Shown here: piece by piece, positions 40,799-51,397 of the stretch
Numbering within the stretch: the first letter of the stretch is position 1
Layout: the number at the start of each line of letters is the position of its first letter
Assembly: GCA_937773555.1 (NCBI GenBank)
Contig: CALJVT010000002.1
Coordinates: 618,501 to 682,500, forward strand
Source: an uncultured Pseudomonadales bacterium
Lineage (GTDB): Bacteria > Pseudomonadota > Gammaproteobacteria > Pseudomonadales > Balneatricaceae
Direction of reading: 5' to 3'
DNA length: 64,000 nt
Notes under the pieces: model-generated
Database searches by the model: none
The model's input: the letters and a program-made list of their open reading frames with translations, nothing else
Told to the model about the DNA's origin: nothing
Made by a program: the position numbers and the translations under genes

Positions 40799-41479
40799 AT
40801 GGGACAGAAAATACATCCTACGGGTATTCGTCTTGGTATTGTGAAGGACCATACCTCAACTTGGTATGCGAACCGCTCTGCTTACGCGACTAACCTGTTG
40901 CAGGACTTAAAAGTTCGTGCCTTTTTGGAGCAACGCCTAGAGCGTGCTTCAGTAAGTCGCATCGAAATTGAGCGTCCTGCGCAAAATGCACGCATTACAA
41001 TTCACACGGCTCGCCCTGGTATCGTTATCGGTAAGAAAGGCGAAGACGTAGAAAAGCTACGTAATGAATGTTCTAAGATGATGGGCGTGCCTGTGCACAT
41101 CAACATCGAAGAAATTCGTAAGCCAGAATTGGATGCAAAACTCGTTGCACAAAGTGTAGCTGGCCAATTGGAGCGTCGGGTTATGTTCCGTCGCGCTATG
41201 AAGCGTGCTGTACAGAACGCCATGCGTCTGGGTGCCGAAGGCATCAAGATTCAGCTAGGCGGTCGTCTTGGTGGTGCTGAAATAGCGCGCTCCGAATGGT
41301 ACCGCGAAGGTCGCGTTCCATTGCACACATTCCGTGCAGACATCGACTACGCACCCTATGAGGCTCATACTACGTATGGCATCATCGGCGTTAAAGTGTG
41401 GATTTTTAAAGGCGAAATTCTGGGTGGTTTGGACGAAGTCCGCGCTGCTAAGAGCAACGCTGCGAAAAAAGCTAAATAG
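40799..41479 (+). CDS. rpsC: 30S ribosomal protein S3
   Basis: mRNA-entry protein with helicase activity. The 226 residues begin [19 protein letters not shown] and contain the KH motif [16 protein letters not shown]. The C-terminal [23 protein letters not shown] is canonical. It follows rplV by 8 bases and precedes rplP by 11. Confidence 0.98.
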   Translation: MGQKIHPTGIRLGIVKDHTSTWYANRSAYATNLLQDLKVRAFLEQRLERASVSRIEIERPAQNARITIHTARPGIVIGKKGEDVEKLRNECSKMMGVPVHINIEEIRKPELDAKLVAQSVAGQLERRVMFRRAMKRAVQNAMRLGAEGIKIQLGGRLGGAEIARSEWYREGRVPLHTFRADIDYAPYEAHTTYGIIGVKVWIFKGEILGGLDEVRAAKSNAAKKAK

Positions 41480-41490
41480 GGGATACTGTA

Positions 41491-41904
41491 ATGTTGCAAC
41501 CTAAACGCACAAAATTCCGCAAAATGCACAAAGGCCGTAACCGCGGTCTTGCACTTCGCGGAAGTAAAGTAAGCTTTGGTGAATTTGGTCTTAAGGCTAC
41601 TGGCCGTGGCCGCATTACCGCCCGTCAAATTGAAGCGGCACGTCGTACTATGACGCGTCACATCAAGCGTGGTGGTAAGATTTGGATCCGAGTTTTCCCA
41701 GACAAGCCGATTACTCAAAAGCCTCTTGAAGTTCGTCAAGGTAAGGGTAAGGGTAACGTTGAATATTGGGTTGCCCAAATTCAGCCAGGCAAAGTCTTGT
41801 TTGAAATGGAAGGTGTTTCTGAGCAACTAGCTAGCGAAGCGTTCACGCTTGCTGCAGCGAAATTGCCACTCGCCACCACTTTTGTTAAGCGGACGGTGAT
41901 GTAA
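41491..41904 (+). CDS. rplP: 50S ribosomal protein L16
   Basis: Binds near the A-site finger and helps tRNA positioning. The 137 residues begin [18 protein letters not shown]. The segment [26 protein letters not shown] is canonical and contains the Arg hydroxylated by RoxA in E. coli. Its stop overlaps the start of rpmC by one base. Confidence 0.98.
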   Translation: MLQPKRTKFRKMHKGRNRGLALRGSKVSFGEFGLKATGRGRITARQIEAARRTMTRHIKRGGKIWIRVFPDKPITQKPLEVRQGKGKGNVEYWVAQIQPGKVLFEMEGVSEQLASEAFTLAAAKLPLATTFVKRTVM

Positions 41905-42095
41905 TGAATTCTGTTGAAATGCGTGAAAAATCTGTTGATGAATTGCAAGTGTCTTTGCTGGACCTATTAAAGGAACAGTTTAACCTTCGCATGCAAAAGT
42001 CATCAGGTCAGCTAGGTCAGTCTCATTTATTGGGACAGGCGCGCCGCGATATCGCCCGCGTAAAGACTATTCTTAACGAAAAGGCAGGTAATTGA
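41904..42095 (+). CDS. rpmC: 50S ribosomal protein L29
   Basis: Small two-helix protein at the tunnel exit, 63 residues. It begins [29 protein letters not shown], with the family motif [18 protein letters not shown]. It overlaps rplP (TAATG) and ends one base before the rpsQ start codon. Confidence 0.97.
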   Translation: MNSVEMREKSVDELQVSLLDLLKEQFNLRMQKSSGQLGQSHLLGQARRDIARVKTILNEKAGN

Positions 42096-42096
42096 T

Positions 42097-42360
42097 ATGA
42101 CGGCTACTGAACAGTCTCGTCTCGCCACTGGCCGGGTCATCAGCGACAAGATGGAGAAATCCATCACTGTACTGATTGAGCGTCGTGTTAAGCACCCTAT
42201 TTATCACAAGTACGTGAAGCGCTCTACTAAGCTTCATGCACATGATGAGAATAATGAGTGTAACACCGGTGATCTTGTAACTATTGGTGAAACACGCCCG
42301 ATTTCAAAGACTAAGTCTTGGTCTTTGGTAAAAATTGAAGAAAGCGTCGCAAAGGTGTAG
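42097..42360 (+). CDS. rpsQ: 30S ribosomal protein S17
   Basis: Primary 16S rRNA binder with an OB fold. The 87 residues contain [29 protein letters not shown] and a C-terminal [16 protein letters not shown]. It ends the S10 operon, followed by a 102-base spacer to rplN. Confidence 0.97.
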   Translation: MTATEQSRLATGRVISDKMEKSITVLIERRVKHPIYHKYVKRSTKLHAHDENNECNTGDLVTIGETRPISKTKSWSLVKIEESVAKV

Positions 42361-42462
42361 AATACCCGCCTCGCTTCTAGGGAACTCCAATTTTGGGCAC
42401 CTAAATTAGAAGATTTTCTGGTTAAGGAGTGTGAAATTGGCCCTTATAGTTTGGAGTAAACA

Positions 42463-42831
42463 ATGATTCAAACAGAATCAATGCTAGACGTTGCTGATAA
42501 TAGCGGCGCCAAGCGAGTACAGTGCATTAAGGTACTCGGCGGTTCTCACCGTCGTTACGCAGGCATCGGCGATGTCATCAAAATTACTGTTAAGGAAGCA
42601 ATTCCTCGCGGTAAGGTGAAGAAAGGCCAGGTGCTTAAAGCTGTTGTAGTACGGACCCGCAAAGGTGTACGTCGTCCGGATGGTTCAATCATCCGTTTTG
42701 ACGTTAACTCTGCTGTGTTATTAAACGCAGCCGATGCCCCTATCGGTACACGTATCTTCGGCCCAGTAACGCGCGAGTTACGTACCGAGAAATTTATGAA
42801 AATTATTTCCCTGGCACCTGAAGTACTTTAA
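42463..42831 (+). CDS. rplN: 50S ribosomal protein L14
   Basis: Large-subunit protein at the subunit interface, 122 residues as in E. coli. It begins [21 protein letters not shown] and ends [14 protein letters not shown]. It opens the spc gene group. I saw no strong -35/-10 pair upstream, so it may be read from the S10 promoter. Confidence 0.98.
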   Translation: MIQTESMLDVADNSGAKRVQCIKVLGGSHRRYAGIGDVIKITVKEAIPRGKVKKGQVLKAVVVRTRKGVRRPDGSIIRFDVNSAVLLNAADAPIGTRIFGPVTRELRTEKFMKIISLAPEVL

Positions 42832-42928
42832 ATCTCTTTGGAGTTTAAACTATCCCTGTTAAAAGGGAGGGGAGTGAGCGCAGTAGCGCTCCCTCTTGTA
42901 TGAGAAGGTTGTAGGAAAGGATAAACAA

Positions 42929-43243
42929 ATGCTTAAAATTAAGCGCGAGGACGAAGTAATCGTTATCGCAGGCAGAGATAAGGGCAAGCGCGGCACCGTC
43001 GCGAAAGTTCTTGATGGTCGATTTATTGTGACTGGCATCAATATGGTTAAGAAAAACCAGAAGCCAAATCCAATGACGAACCAACCTGGCGGCATCATTG
43101 ATATGGAGGCGGCAATTGCTGCGTCTAATGTTGCTATTTTCAATTCCGCGACTGGCAAGGGCGACCGTGTTGGCTTCAAGATTCTTGAAGACGGCAGTAA
43201 GGTACGTATCTACAAGTCCAGCGGCGAAGTGATCGGCGCATAA
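42929..43243 (+). CDS. rplX: 50S ribosomal protein L24
   Basis: Assembly-initiator protein of the large subunit. From ATG 42929 (GGAAAGGA upstream) it has 104 residues, beginning [21 protein letters not shown] (KOW). The upstream spacer has a GC-rich hairpin-like stretch. The in-frame extension to 42896 runs through that spacer and is rejected. Confidence 0.97.
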   Translation: MLKIKREDEVIVIAGRDKGKRGTVAKVLDGRFIVTGINMVKKNQKPNPMTNQPGGIIDMEAAIAASNVAIFNSATGKGDRVGFKILEDGSKVRIYKSSGEVIGA

Positions 43244-43256
43244 GGGGATTCGGACT

Positions 43257-43796
43257 ATGTCAAGACTAAAAGCATTATACAAAAACGAAGTCGCTAGCAA
43301 ACTCCACGAAGAGCTAAAGCTAGCTAACGTTAACGAAGTTCCAAAGATCACCAAGATCACTCTGAACATGGGTGTAGGTGAAGGCATTGGCGACAAAAAG
43401 ATGATCGACAACGCAGTAGCTGATTTACAAGCTATCGCTGGTCAGAAAGTTGTTGTTACTCTAGCGCGTAAGTCTATTGCAGGCTTCAAGGTGCGTGAGG
43501 GTTGGCCAGTGGGTTGTAAAGTAACTTTGCGCGGCCAGCAAATGTGGGAATTCTTTGATCGTTTGGTAGATATTTCTATCCCTCGTATCCGCGACTTCCG
43601 TGGCTTAAATCCTAAGTCATTCGATGGTCGTGGTAATTACAGCATGGGTGTTCGTGAGCAAATTATTTTCCCTGAAATCGAATACGATAAAGTGGACAAA
43701 ATTCGCGGTATGGATATTACCATCACTACCACAGCACGTAACAACGAAGAAGGTTTGGCGCTATTAACAGCCCTTAACTTCCCGTTCAAAAAGTAG
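43257..43796 (+). CDS. rplE: 50S ribosomal protein L5
   Basis: Binds 5S rRNA and the P-site tRNA region. The 179 residues match E. coli in length. Canonical segments are [20 protein letters not shown] and [20 protein letters not shown]. It begins at ATG 43257, after GGGGA, and precedes rpsN by 9 bases. Confidence 0.98.
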   Translation: MSRLKALYKNEVASKLHEELKLANVNEVPKITKITLNMGVGEGIGDKKMIDNAVADLQAIAGQKVVVTLARKSIAGFKVREGWPVGCKVTLRGQQMWEFFDRLVDISIPRIRDFRGLNPKSFDGRGNYSMGVREQIIFPEIEYDKVDKIRGMDITITTTARNNEEGLALLTALNFPFKK

Positions 43797-43805
43797 GGCG
43801 ATAAC

Positions 43806-44111
43806 ATGGCTAAATCTTCCATGAAGGCGCGTGAAGACAAGCGTGCAAAAACTGTTGCTAAGTTTGCCGCTAAGCGCGATGCAATCAAAGTAATTTTAAA
43901 CGATGTTAATACTAGCGATGAAGATCGTTGGGACGCACAAATAGCTTTGCAAAAGTTGCCACGCAACGCAAGCCCTGTTCGTCAAATGCGTCGTTGTCAG
44001 ATCACCGGTCGTCCACATGCGGTTTACCGCAAGTTCGGCCTATCACGTATCAAGCTTCGTGAAGCTGCGATGCGTGGTGATGTACCAGGGCTTAAGAAAG
44101 CATCTTGGTAG
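43806..44111 (+). CDS. rpsN: 30S ribosomal protein S14 (zinc-independent type)
   Basis: Small-subunit head protein, 101 residues. It lacks the CXXC zinc ribbon, so it is the long zinc-free type. The C-terminal [19 protein letters not shown] and [17 protein letters not shown] are canonical. A 155-base spacer follows before rpsH, longer than others in this operon, with a lone TATAAT at 44246-44251 that lacks a -35 partner. Confidence 0.98.
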   Translation: MAKSSMKAREDKRAKTVAKFAAKRDAIKVILNDVNTSDEDRWDAQIALQKLPRNASPVRQMRRCQITGRPHAVYRKFGLSRIKLREAAMRGDVPGLKKASW

Positions 44112-44266
44112 AAAGTTGGCTGTGAAGTCTTGGTGCTTCTCGGCCAGTTTTTAAAAAATCGGGTGATTGGAAACCAAAGTCAATACCGGCTTTAGGTCTG
44201 GTCACGCTTTTGTAAAGCAAGCCTCAGGGCATGTGGCACTTAAGTTATAATTTGGAGCTCACTCAC

Positions 44267-44659
44267 ATGAGTATGCAAGACACATTAGCGGATATGATCA
44301 CTCGCATCCGTAATGCGCACATGGCTGGGAAAGTATCAGTCACTATGCCTTCTTCAAAGTTGAAGGTGTCAGTAGCGCAAGTTCTACAAAGCGAAGGTTA
44401 CGTTGGTGACATCTCTGTTGCTGAGGGTACTAAGCCTGAACTAACTATTACTTTGAAATATTATGAAGGCAAGCCTGTAATCGAAAAGATTGTGCGCATC
44501 TCTAAGCCTTCTCTACGCGTGTACAAAGGCGCTTCTTCTATTCCTACTGTTGAAGGTGGTTTAGGTGTTGCAATCGTTACAACTTCTCATGGCGTCATGT
44601 CCGACCGCGCAGCTCGTGCTGCTGGTATCGGTGGTGAAGTCATTTGTACTGTATTCTAA
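44267..44659 (+). CDS. rpsH: 30S ribosomal protein S8
   Basis: Central-domain organiser of 16S rRNA and, in E. coli, repressor of the spc operon. From ATG 44267 (TTGGAG upstream) it has 130 residues, as in E. coli, beginning [20 protein letters not shown]. It ends [20 protein letters not shown]. The frame upstream to 44231 is not used. Confidence 0.97.
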   Translation: MSMQDTLADMITRIRNAHMAGKVSVTMPSSKLKVSVAQVLQSEGYVGDISVAEGTKPELTITLKYYEGKPVIEKIVRISKPSLRVYKGASSIPTVEGGLGVAIVTTSHGVMSDRAARAAGIGGEVICTVF

Positions 44660-44668
44660 GGAGTTGTC

Positions 44669-45202
44669 ATGTCACGAGTAGCAAAAAACCCAGTGGCTTT
44701 GCCCACCGGGGTCACCGTTACAATTAATGGCCGCGATTTGACCGTTAAAGGCAGCAAAGGTTCTTTAGACTTGGCAATTCACCAAGATGTAGAAGTTAAC
44801 CAAGCTGACAACCAAATCACCTTCGGTGCTCGCAACAATAGCAAGCTAGCTATCGCCATGTCAGGTACTACCCGTGCCCTAGTAAACAACATGGTTAACG
44901 GCGTAGCTAATGGCTTCGCTAAGACTTTGTTATTACAAGGTGTTGGTTACCGTGCTGCTGCTAAAGGTCCTGTACTTAATCTAACGTTGGGCTTTTCCCA
45001 TCCGGTAGATTACCAGTTACCTGAAGGCATCACTGCTGAGTGCCCTAACCAAACTACAGTCGTAGTTTCCGGTGTCGACAAGCAACGTGTTGGCCAAGCG
45101 GCCGCCGAGATTCGCGCCTTCCGTCCACCAGAGCCTTATAAAGGTAAGGGTGTCCGTTATGCAGACGAGCATGTACGTCGTAAAGAAGCTAAGAAGAAGT
45201 AA
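44669..45202 (+). CDS. rplF: 50S ribosomal protein L6
   Basis: Large-subunit protein near the factor-binding site, 177 residues as in E. coli. It begins [20 protein letters not shown]. The C-terminal signature [25 protein letters not shown] is present. It precedes rplR by 12 bases. Confidence 0.98.
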   Translation: MSRVAKNPVALPTGVTVTINGRDLTVKGSKGSLDLAIHQDVEVNQADNQITFGARNNSKLAIAMSGTTRALVNNMVNGVANGFAKTLLLQGVGYRAAAKGPVLNLTLGFSHPVDYQLPEGITAECPNQTTVVVSGVDKQRVGQAAAEIRAFRPPEPYKGKGVRYADEHVRRKEAKKK

Positions 45203-45214
45203 GGTAGGATAACG

Positions 45215-45562
45215 ATGGAAAAGAAAATTGCACGTTTACGTCGCGCCGCCCGCGCACGTTATAAGATGCGTGACCTAGGTGTGACTCGCTTGTGTGTTAA
45301 CCGCACACCACAGCACATCTACGCACAAGTTATTTCTGGCGACGGTTCTAAGGTATTAGCCCAGGCTTCTACGCTAGACTCTAGCTTGCGCTCAGGCGCT
45401 ACTAGCAACGCTGATGCGGCTGCACAAGTAGGCACACTGATCGCAACTCGCGCTAAAGAAGCAGGTGTCGAGACGGTCGCGTTTGACCGTTCTGGATTTA
45501 AATACCACGGCCGAGTGAAGGCGTTGGCTGATGCCGCGCGTGAAGCTGGCTTGCAGTTCTAA
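45215..45562 (+). CDS. rplR: 50S ribosomal protein L18
   Basis: 5S rRNA-binding protein, 115 residues, two fewer than E. coli. The C-terminal [26 protein letters not shown] is the family signature. It begins at ATG 45215 with GTAGGAT upstream. Its stop is next to the ribosome binding site of rpsE. Confidence 0.97.
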   Translation: MEKKIARLRRAARARYKMRDLGVTRLCVNRTPQHIYAQVISGDGSKVLAQASTLDSSLRSGATSNADAAAQVGTLIATRAKEAGVETVAFDRSGFKYHGRVKALADAAREAGLQF

Positions 45563-45574
45563 GGAAATATGACA

Positions 45575-46075
45575 ATGGCTAACATTGAACAGAAAGACGG
45601 CGACCTGCAAGAAAGTTTGGTACAGGTTAACCGTGTATCTAAAGTGGTTAAAGGTGGTCGTATCTTTAGCTTTACCGCTTTAACAGTGGTAGGTGACGGC
45701 GCAGGCCGTGTAGGTTTTGGACGTGGTAAGGCTCGTGAAGTGCCTGCTGCAATCCAAAAAGCTATGGAAGCTGCACGTCGCAACATGATTACAGTGGAAT
45801 TGGACGGTACTACCCTTCAATACGCAATTAAAGCTCGCCATGGTGCCTCTAAGGTATACATGCAGCCTGCATCAGATGGTACTGGCGTAATTGCCGGTGG
45901 CGCGATGCGTGCTGTATTTGAGATGGCTGGTGTCCATAACGTATTAGCTAAGTGCTACGGTTCTACCAATCCGGTAAACGTAGTGCGTGCAACATTCAAT
46001 GGCCTTAAGGCCATGAATTCTCCAGAAGAGATTGCAGCTAAGCGTGGTAAAACTGTCGAAGAAATTTTGGGGTAA
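45575..46075 (+). CDS. rpsE: 30S ribosomal protein S5
   Basis: Accuracy-related protein with a double-stranded RNA-binding N-terminus. From ATG 45575 it has 166 residues, beginning [20 protein letters not shown], with [29 protein letters not shown] at 45562-45565 fits 45575 better than the in-frame ATG at 45569. Confidence 0.96.
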   Translation: MANIEQKDGDLQESLVQVNRVSKVVKGGRIFSFTALTVVGDGAGRVGFGRGKAREVPAAIQKAMEAARRNMITVELDGTTLQYAIKARHGASKVYMQPASDGTGVIAGGAMRAVFEMAGVHNVLAKCYGSTNPVNVVRATFNGLKAMNSPEEIAAKRGKTVEEILG

Positions 46076-46081
46076 TTAGTC

Positions 46082-46273
46082 ATGGCAACAAAAAAGTCTA
46101 TGATCAAGGTCACCCTTGTACGCAGCGTGCATGGCAAATTGCCACGTCACCGTGATTGCGTCAAAGGTCTCGGCCTAAAGCGCATGTGGCATACAGTTGA
46201 AGTGGAAGACACTCCTTCTGTACGTGGCATGATCAATAAGGTCAACTACATGGTTCGCGTTGAAGGCGAATAA
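46082..46273 (+). CDS. rpmD: 50S ribosomal protein L30
   Basis: Small large-subunit protein, 63 residues, of the short bacterial type. It contains [28 protein letters not shown] and ends [15 protein letters not shown]. It lies 6 bases after rpsE and 11 before rplO. Confidence 0.97.
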   Translation: MATKKSMIKVTLVRSVHGKLPRHRDCVKGLGLKRMWHTVEVEDTPSVRGMINKVNYMVRVEGE

Positions 46274-46284
46274 GGGAAATTGAT

Positions 46285-46719
46285 ATGCGTTTAAATACTC
46301 TATCCCCAGCCGAAGGATCTACCCATGCGCCAAAGCGTGTAGGTCGTGGCATCGGTTCTGGTTTGGGCAAGACGTGTGGCCGCGGTCACAAAGGTCAAAA
46401 GTCTCGTTCTGGCGGCAGTGTTAAGCCAGGATTTGAAGGCGGCCAGATGCCTCTACAAAGGCGTCTACCAAAGTTTGGTTTTACGTCGCGCAAAGCTGCT
46501 TTTGTAGCTGAAGTGCGATTAAGTGAATTGGCAAGTATGAATGTTGATGTGATCGACTTAGCAGCGCTTCAAGCTGCTGACGTGATCAATGATCGCATGA
46601 AGGACGCCAAAATCATTCTTAGTGGCGAGCTAACCCGGGCAGTTACTGTCAAAGGTTTGCGTGTAACTAAGGGCGCTGCAGCTGCTATTGAAGCGGCTGG
46701 CGGTAAGATCGAGGCATAG
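46285..46719 (+). CDS. rplO: 50S ribosomal protein L15
   Basis: Late-assembly large-subunit protein, 144 residues as in E. coli. The Gly/Arg-rich N-terminal region [21 protein letters not shown] is canonical, followed by [18 protein letters not shown]. It ends one base before the secY start codon. Confidence 0.98.
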   Translation: MRLNTLSPAEGSTHAPKRVGRGIGSGLGKTCGRGHKGQKSRSGGSVKPGFEGGQMPLQRRLPKFGFTSRKAAFVAEVRLSELASMNVDVIDLAALQAADVINDRMKDAKIILSGELTRAVTVKGLRVTKGAAAAIEAAGGKIEA

Positions 46720-46720
46720 T

Positions 46721-48046
46721 ATGGCAAAGCAAGGTAAGTCGCCAGCAGGCAATCAAGGTGGGTTAAGTGAGCTATGGTCTCGCTTGCGCTTCGTTCTGAT
46801 CGCCATTTTGGTGTATCGGATTGGGGCACATATTCCAGTCCCTGGAATTAACCCTGACCGCCTTGCCGCTATGTTCGAGCAGAATCAAGGCACCATCCTG
46901 AGCATGTTTAACATGTTCTCAGGTGGAGCGTTGGAGCGCATGAGTATCTTAGCCTTGGGCATTATGCCCTACATATCGGCTTCGATAATCATGCAGCTTA
47001 TGACTGTGGTAAGTCCACATTTAGAGCAGCTGAAGAAGGAAGGTGAAGCTGGTCGACGGAAAATAAGTCAATACACCCGCTACGGTACTGTGATTTTAGC
47101 CACGGTACAGTCTTTAGCTATGGCGGTCGGTCTTGCTGGGCAAGGAATTGCCTTTAATGCAGACCTCAGCTTTTATTTCGTTGCAGTCGTAACCTTGGTG
47201 TCTGGTGCAGTATTCTTAATGTGGCTTGGTGAACAAGTGACAGAAAAGGGTATTGGCAATGGCATCTCAATACTCATCTTTGCAGGTATCGTATCAGGTC
47301 TCCCTGGTGCGGTAGGACAATCGTTTGAGGCCGCCCGTCAGGGTGACTTGAACATTATCGCCCTGTTAGCAATCGCCGTACTGGCGCTCGCGACCATCGC
47401 TTTTGTGGTGTTCATGGAGCGTGGTCAGCGTCGAATTACCGTTAACTATGCCAAGCGTCAGCAAGGTAATAAGGTATTCTCCGCTCAGTCCAGTCATTTG
47501 CCTTTGAAGGTGAACATGGCGGGGGTTATTCCGCCAATTTTTGCATCGGCCATTTTACTACTACCCGCTTCAATCGGTCAGTGGTTTGGTCAAGCAGACA
47601 ATATGCAATGGGTGCAGGATATATCTTTGGCGCTAGCGCCAGGCCAGCCCCTATACATACTTCTGTTTGCAGTAAGTATTGTGTTCTTTTGCTTCTTTTA
47701 TACCGCATTGGTCTTTAACCCTAAAGACGTGGCGGATAACTTGAAGAAGTCTGGGGCTTTTATCCCAGGCATTCGCCCAGGTGAACAATCGGCGCGTTAT
47801 ATCGACACTGTATTGGGTCGGTTAACGTTATTCGGTGCGCTTTACATTACCGCGGTTTCGCTAATGCCGCAGTTCTTAGTAATTGCATGGAATGTGCCTT
47901 TTTACTTTGGTGGCACATCGCTTTTGATCGTTGTTGTTGTGGTCATGGATTTCATGTCCCAAGTTCAATCTCATTTGATGTCCAACCAGTATAGTTCCCT
48001 GATGAAGAAATCGAATTTAAAGGGTAATGGCGGACTGTTAGGTTAA
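46721..48046 (+). CDS. secY: Preprotein translocase subunit SecY
   Basis: Channel-forming subunit of SecYEG. From ATG 46721 it has 441 residues with ten predicted transmembrane helices, starting [23 protein letters not shown]. The plug and cytoplasmic-loop regions ([53 protein letters not shown]) are canonical. The frame upstream to 46688 runs through rplO and is not used. Confidence 0.98.
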   Translation: MAKQGKSPAGNQGGLSELWSRLRFVLIAILVYRIGAHIPVPGINPDRLAAMFEQNQGTILSMFNMFSGGALERMSILALGIMPYISASIIMQLMTVVSPHLEQLKKEGEAGRRKISQYTRYGTVILATVQSLAMAVGLAGQGIAFNADLSFYFVAVVTLVSGAVFLMWLGEQVTEKGIGNGISILIFAGIVSGLPGAVGQSFEAARQGDLNIIALLAIAVLALATIAFVVFMERGQRRITVNYAKRQQGNKVFSAQSSHLPLKVNMAGVIPPIFASAILLLPASIGQWFGQADNMQWVQDISLALAPGQPLYILLFAVSIVFFCFFYTALVFNPKDVADNLKKSGAFIPGIRPGEQSARYIDTVLGRLTLFGALYITAVSLMPQFLVIAWNVPFYFGGTSLLIVVVVVMDFMSQVQSHLMSNQYSSLMKKSNLKGNGGLLG

Positions 48047-48081
48047 GTCCATTATTAGCCCCAAGAATTTAGGAGTTCGAA

Positions 48082-48198
48082 ATGAAAGTACGTGCATCTG
48101 TAAAGAAAATGTGCCGAAACTGTAAAATCGTACGTCGCAGCGGTGTAGTTCGAGTGATCTGCAAAGTTGAGCCACGTCATAAGCAACGCCAAGGCTAA
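48082..48198 (+). CDS. rpmJ: 50S ribosomal protein L36 (zinc type)
   Basis: A 38-residue protein, [20 protein letters not shown] at its start, with stop TAA at 48196-48198. Cys11, Cys14, Cys27 and His33 form the zinc ribbon of the C+ type, so this is the zinc-replete form. ATG 48082 has AGGAG upstream. It lies between secY and the alpha operon promoter. Confidence 0.97.
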   Translation: MKVRASVKKMCRNCKIVRRSGVVRVICKVEPRHKQRQG

Positions 48199-48204
48199 GC
48201 TGAA

Positions 48205-48233
48205 TTGACGCAGGTGGGTGGGGGATGTATAAT
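48205..48233 (+). promoter_or_regulatory. Promoter of the alpha operon
   Basis: TTGACG at 48205-48210 and TATAAT at 48228-48233 are exactly 17 bases apart, a near-consensus sigma70 promoter. The leader of about 60 bases before rpsM would hold the S4-regulated structure known in E. coli; I could not verify the pseudoknot. Confidence 0.75.
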
Positions 48234-48302
48234 TCGCCGCCTTCTGTGACGAAGAGAATAGAAACGATGCACTTTTTGAGTGTCTCGAACGGAGTAAATT
48301 GA

Positions 48303-48659
48303 ATGGCTCGTATAGCTGGCGTCAATATTCCAGACAATAAGCACACGGTTATCTCGTTGACTTATGTTTTTGGTATTGGCCGACCCACTGCCCAGCAGAT
48401 CTGCGCCGACCTCAATATTGAGGAAAGCACTAAGGTTCGCGACTTGGGCGAAGAAAAATTAGATGAGATTCGTAACGCCATTACTACAATGAACGTCGAA
48501 GGCGATCTTCGCCGCGAAATCTCAATGAATATTAAGCGACTAATGGACTTAGGTTGTTATCGTGGTTTACGTCACCGTCGTAGCTTACCGCTACGTGGTC
48601 AACGTACCAAGACTAACGCGCGGACCCGCAAGGGCCCAACTAAACCAATTCGCAAATAA
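48303..48659 (+). CDS. rpsM: 30S ribosomal protein S13
   Basis: Small-subunit head protein that forms inter-subunit bridges, 118 residues as in E. coli. It begins [20 protein letters not shown] and ends [21 protein letters not shown]. It opens the alpha operon, with CGGAG upstream. Confidence 0.98.
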   Translation: MARIAGVNIPDNKHTVISLTYVFGIGRPTAQQICADLNIEESTKVRDLGEEKLDEIRNAITTMNVEGDLRREISMNIKRLMDLGCYRGLRHRRSLPLRGQRTKTNARTRKGPTKPIRK

Positions 48660-48679
48660 GCTAAGTACAGGATATCAAC

Positions 48680-49069
48680 ATGGCTAAGCCAGGTACTCGT
48701 ACACGTAAAAAAGTTAAAAAGCAGGTAGCGGATGGGCTAGCGCACATTCACGCCTCTTTTAACAACACGATCGTTACTTTAACCGATCGCCAGGGCAATA
48801 CACTAAGCTGGGCAACAGCTGGTGGTTCTGGTTTCCGTGGCTCTCGAAAGAGCACGCCTTTTGCTGCCCAGGTGGCTGCAGAACGTGCTGGTAAAGCAGC
48901 AATGGAATTTGGATTGAAGAACATTGATGTATTTGTTAAAGGCCCAGGACCAGGACGTGAGTCTGCGGTTCGTGCTTTAAACGGTTGCGGCCTCAAGGTT
49001 GCTAACATTACAGACGTGACTCCAATTCCACATAATGGTTGTCGCCCGCCTAAAAAGCGTCGCGTATAA
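48680..49069 (+). CDS. rpsK: 30S ribosomal protein S11
   Basis: Platform protein at the mRNA exit, 129 residues as in E. coli. It contains [24 protein letters not shown] and a C-terminal [16 protein letters not shown]. It lies 20 bases after rpsM and 14 before rpsD. Confidence 0.98.
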   Translation: MAKPGTRTRKKVKKQVADGLAHIHASFNNTIVTLTDRQGNTLSWATAGGSGFRGSRKSTPFAAQVAAERAGKAAMEFGLKNIDVFVKGPGPGRESAVRALNGCGLKVANITDVTPIPHNGCRPPKKRRV

Positions 49070-49083
49070 AGGGGTAGGATCAA

Positions 49084-49704
49084 ATGGCAAGATATATTGG
49101 ACCCGTTTGCAAGCTGTCTCGACGTGAAGGAACAGACTTGTTCCTTAAGAGCGGTGTGCGAGCATTAGATTCGAAATGTAAAGCTGATACCATTCCAGGT
49201 GTCCACGGCGCACGCCGTAGTCGTCTGTCTGAGTTCGGCACGCAGTTACGTGAAAAGCAGAAAGTTCGTCGTATGTACGGTGTTCTTGAGCGTCAATTCC
49301 GTAACTACTATAAAGAAGCGGATCGTCTTAAAGGCGCAACAGGTACTAACTTGTTGGGTTTACTTGAGACACGTTTAGATAACGTTGTTTACCGTATGGG
49401 CTTTGGCTCTACTCGTGCAGAAGCACGTCAAATTGTTTCTCATAAGAGCATTTTGGTTAACGGTCAGACTGTAAACATTCCAAGCTACAAAGTAGCTGAA
49501 GGTGACGTAATCTCTATCCGTGAAAAGGCAAAAGTACAGTTACGCATCAAAAGTGCTCTAGAGTTGGCCGCCCAGCGTGCCGCAGTAGAGTGGTGTGATG
49601 TAGACACTACAAAATTGGAAGGTACCTTTAAAAGTACACCAGAGCGTAGCGAACTGCCTGCCGAAATTAATGAGCAATTAATTGTAGAACTTTACTCTAA
49701 GTAA
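49084..49704 (+). CDS. rpsD: 30S ribosomal protein S4
   Basis: 16S rRNA assembly initiator and alpha-operon repressor in E. coli, 206 residues as in E. coli. It begins [20 protein letters not shown], contains the S4 RNA-binding domain ([22 protein letters not shown]) and lacks the zinc-binding Cys cluster. rpoA follows after 35 bases. Confidence 0.98.
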   Translation: MARYIGPVCKLSRREGTDLFLKSGVRALDSKCKADTIPGVHGARRSRLSEFGTQLREKQKVRRMYGVLERQFRNYYKEADRLKGATGTNLLGLLETRLDNVVYRMGFGSTRAEARQIVSHKSILVNGQTVNIPSYKVAEGDVISIREKAKVQLRIKSALELAAQRAAVEWCDVDTTKLEGTFKSTPERSELPAEINEQLIVELYSK

Positions 49705-49739
49705 TTTCTTTATTAACTGCCCCAGTGAAAGGTGAGTCC

Positions 49740-50729
49740 ATGACTTCAACCAACGATATTTTGACACCGCGTAACATCGTAGTGCAACGTGTAAGCGATA
49801 CCCGCTCTAAGATTATTCTTGAGCCATTAGAGCGTGGTTTTGGCCACACTTTAGGTAACGCTTTGCGTCGTATTCTACTGTCTTCAATGGCAGGCGCGGC
49901 AATCGTTGACGTAGAAATCGACGGTGTTGAGCATGAGTACAGCTCTATTGAGGGAGTGCAAGAAGACGTTATTGAAATCTTGCTTAACCTTAAAGGTGTT
50001 GCACTAACCATGCACGCTGGCGAAGAAGCAGTCCTAACCCTGACTAAACAGGGACCTGGTACTGTAACTGCAGCCGACATCGCACTGAGCCACGATATAG
50101 AAGTGGCTAACCCAGACCATGTGATTGCCCATCTAAACACTGCAACCAAGCTAGTAATGCAGCTTACCGTGCGTGCCGGCACTGGCTATGAGCCAGCCGA
50201 CACACGCGACTTTGGCGAAGACGAAACTCACGCCATTGGTAAGCTACAGCTAGACGCTTCTTTCAGCCCTGTACTGCGTGTTGCATACGCGGTTGAAAGT
50301 GCTCGTGTTGAGCAGCGTACTAACTTGGACAAGCTAGTGTTAGATCTAGAGACCAACGGTACTATAGATCCAGAAGAAGCAATCCGTAGCGCTGCTACCA
50401 TTCTGCAACGTCAGATGGCAGTGTTTGTGGCCTTGGAAAACGACAACGAACCAGAAGCTAAGGTTGATGAGCCGGAAATTGATCCGATTCTTCTACGTCC
50501 AGTAGACGACCTAGAGCTAACCGTACGTTCGGCAAACTGCCTCAAGGCAGAAAACTTAAACTTCATTGGTGATCTGATTCAGCGCACCGAAGTTGAGTTG
50601 CTTAAAACTCCGAACCTCGGCAAGAAGTCATTGACCGAAATTAAAGACGTACTGGCCTCTAGAGGCTTGTCTCTTGGAATGCGTTTAGAAAACTGGCCAC
50701 CGGCTATGTTGAAAGGCAACCAAGCATAA
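49740..50729 (+). CDS. rpoA: DNA-directed RNA polymerase subunit alpha
   Basis: Assembles RNA polymerase and contacts UP elements and activators. From ATG 49740 (AAAGGTGAG upstream) it has 329 residues, as in E. coli. The N-terminal domain has [24 protein letters not shown], the linker is acidic, and the C-terminal domain has [21 protein letters not shown] and [22 protein letters not shown]. The open frame to 49725 is short and not needed. Confidence 0.98.
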   Translation: MTSTNDILTPRNIVVQRVSDTRSKIILEPLERGFGHTLGNALRRILLSSMAGAAIVDVEIDGVEHEYSSIEGVQEDVIEILLNLKGVALTMHAGEEAVLTLTKQGPGTVTAADIALSHDIEVANPDHVIAHLNTATKLVMQLTVRAGTGYEPADTRDFGEDETHAIGKLQLDASFSPVLRVAYAVESARVEQRTNLDKLVLDLETNGTIDPEEAIRSAATILQRQMAVFVALENDNEPEAKVDEPEIDPILLRPVDDLELTVRSANCLKAENLNFIGDLIQRTEVELLKTPNLGKKSLTEIKDVLASRGLSLGMRLENWPPAMLKGNQA

Positions 50730-50778
50730 CGTCTTAACCGGCTAAAAATTCAAACTTAGTTTGATAAGGAACTAACAA

Positions 50779-51153
50779 ATGCGTCATCGTAAAAGTGGTC
50801 GTCATCTAAATCGGACCAGCTCTCATCGTAAGGCCATGTTCAAGAACATGTCTGTATCTTTGTTTGAGCACGAGTTGATTAAAACCACCCTACCCAAAGC
50901 CAAGGAACTGCGTCGTGTGGCTGAGCCATTGATCACCCTTGCTAAGGAAGATAGCGTTGCTAACCGCCGTTTGGCCTTTGCTCGCACGCGTAGCAAAGAA
51001 GCAGTTGGCAAGCTGTTTAATGAACTAGGCCCTCGTTATGAGGCTCGTCCTGGTGGCTATATCCGCATTATGAAATGTGGTTTCCGCCCTGGTGACAATG
51101 CCCCTATGGCCTATGTAGAATTAGTTGATCGTCCTGTAACTAGCGACGAGTAA
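50779..51153 (+). CDS. rplQ: 50S ribosomal protein L17
   Basis: Last gene of the alpha operon, 124 residues. It begins [23 protein letters not shown], the family signature, and contains [27 protein letters not shown] 50779 follows AAGGAAC. A strong intrinsic terminator starts 15 bases after its stop. Confidence 0.98.
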   Translation: MRHRKSGRHLNRTSSHRKAMFKNMSVSLFEHELIKTTLPKAKELRRVAEPLITLAKEDSVANRRLAFARTRSKEAVGKLFNELGPRYEARPGGYIRIMKCGFRPGDNAPMAYVELVDRPVTSDE

Positions 51154-51167
51154 TTTTTTACATTAGT

Positions 51168-51198
51168 AAAAACCCAGCCTTGTGCTGGGTTTTTTTTT
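51168..51198 (+). terminator. Intrinsic terminator of the alpha operon
   Basis: ACCCAGC (51172-51178) pairs with GCTGGGT (51184-51190) across a CTTGT loop, preceded by A5 and followed by eight T residues. It marks the end of the conserved ribosomal region and the start of an accessory segment. Confidence 0.92.
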
Positions 51199-51232
51199 GA
51201 TGATACTTAATAGTGTACGGAATAAAGCCTTA

Positions 51233-51364
51233 CTAGAACCACGACACCCCTTTTGGGCAAGAGCGCCCGGCGGCCGCAGTCACCGCACTGTCCTTAATAG
51301 ATAAAGCAAATGCGTTTTGGCTAAGATCAGTCGGGCATACAATCCAACGTTGACTATCAAGCAT
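51233..51364 (-). CDS. Possible 43-residue small protein
   Basis: On the minus strand an ATG at 51364-51362 follows AAGGAAG at an acceptable distance and opens a 43-codon frame ending at TAG (51235-51233). The product begins LDSQRWIVCPTDLSQNAFAL and matches no family I recognise. The ribosome binding site is the main support. It lies convergent with the rplQ terminator and downstream of the broken XRE gene, so it may be a remnant of the same element. Confidence 0.3.
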   Translation of the reverse strand: MLDSQRWIVCPTDLSQNAFALSIKDSAVTAAAGRSCPKGVSWF

Positions 51365-51397
51365 AAAACTTCCTTCTAATAATTCCTTTAAATGGCG

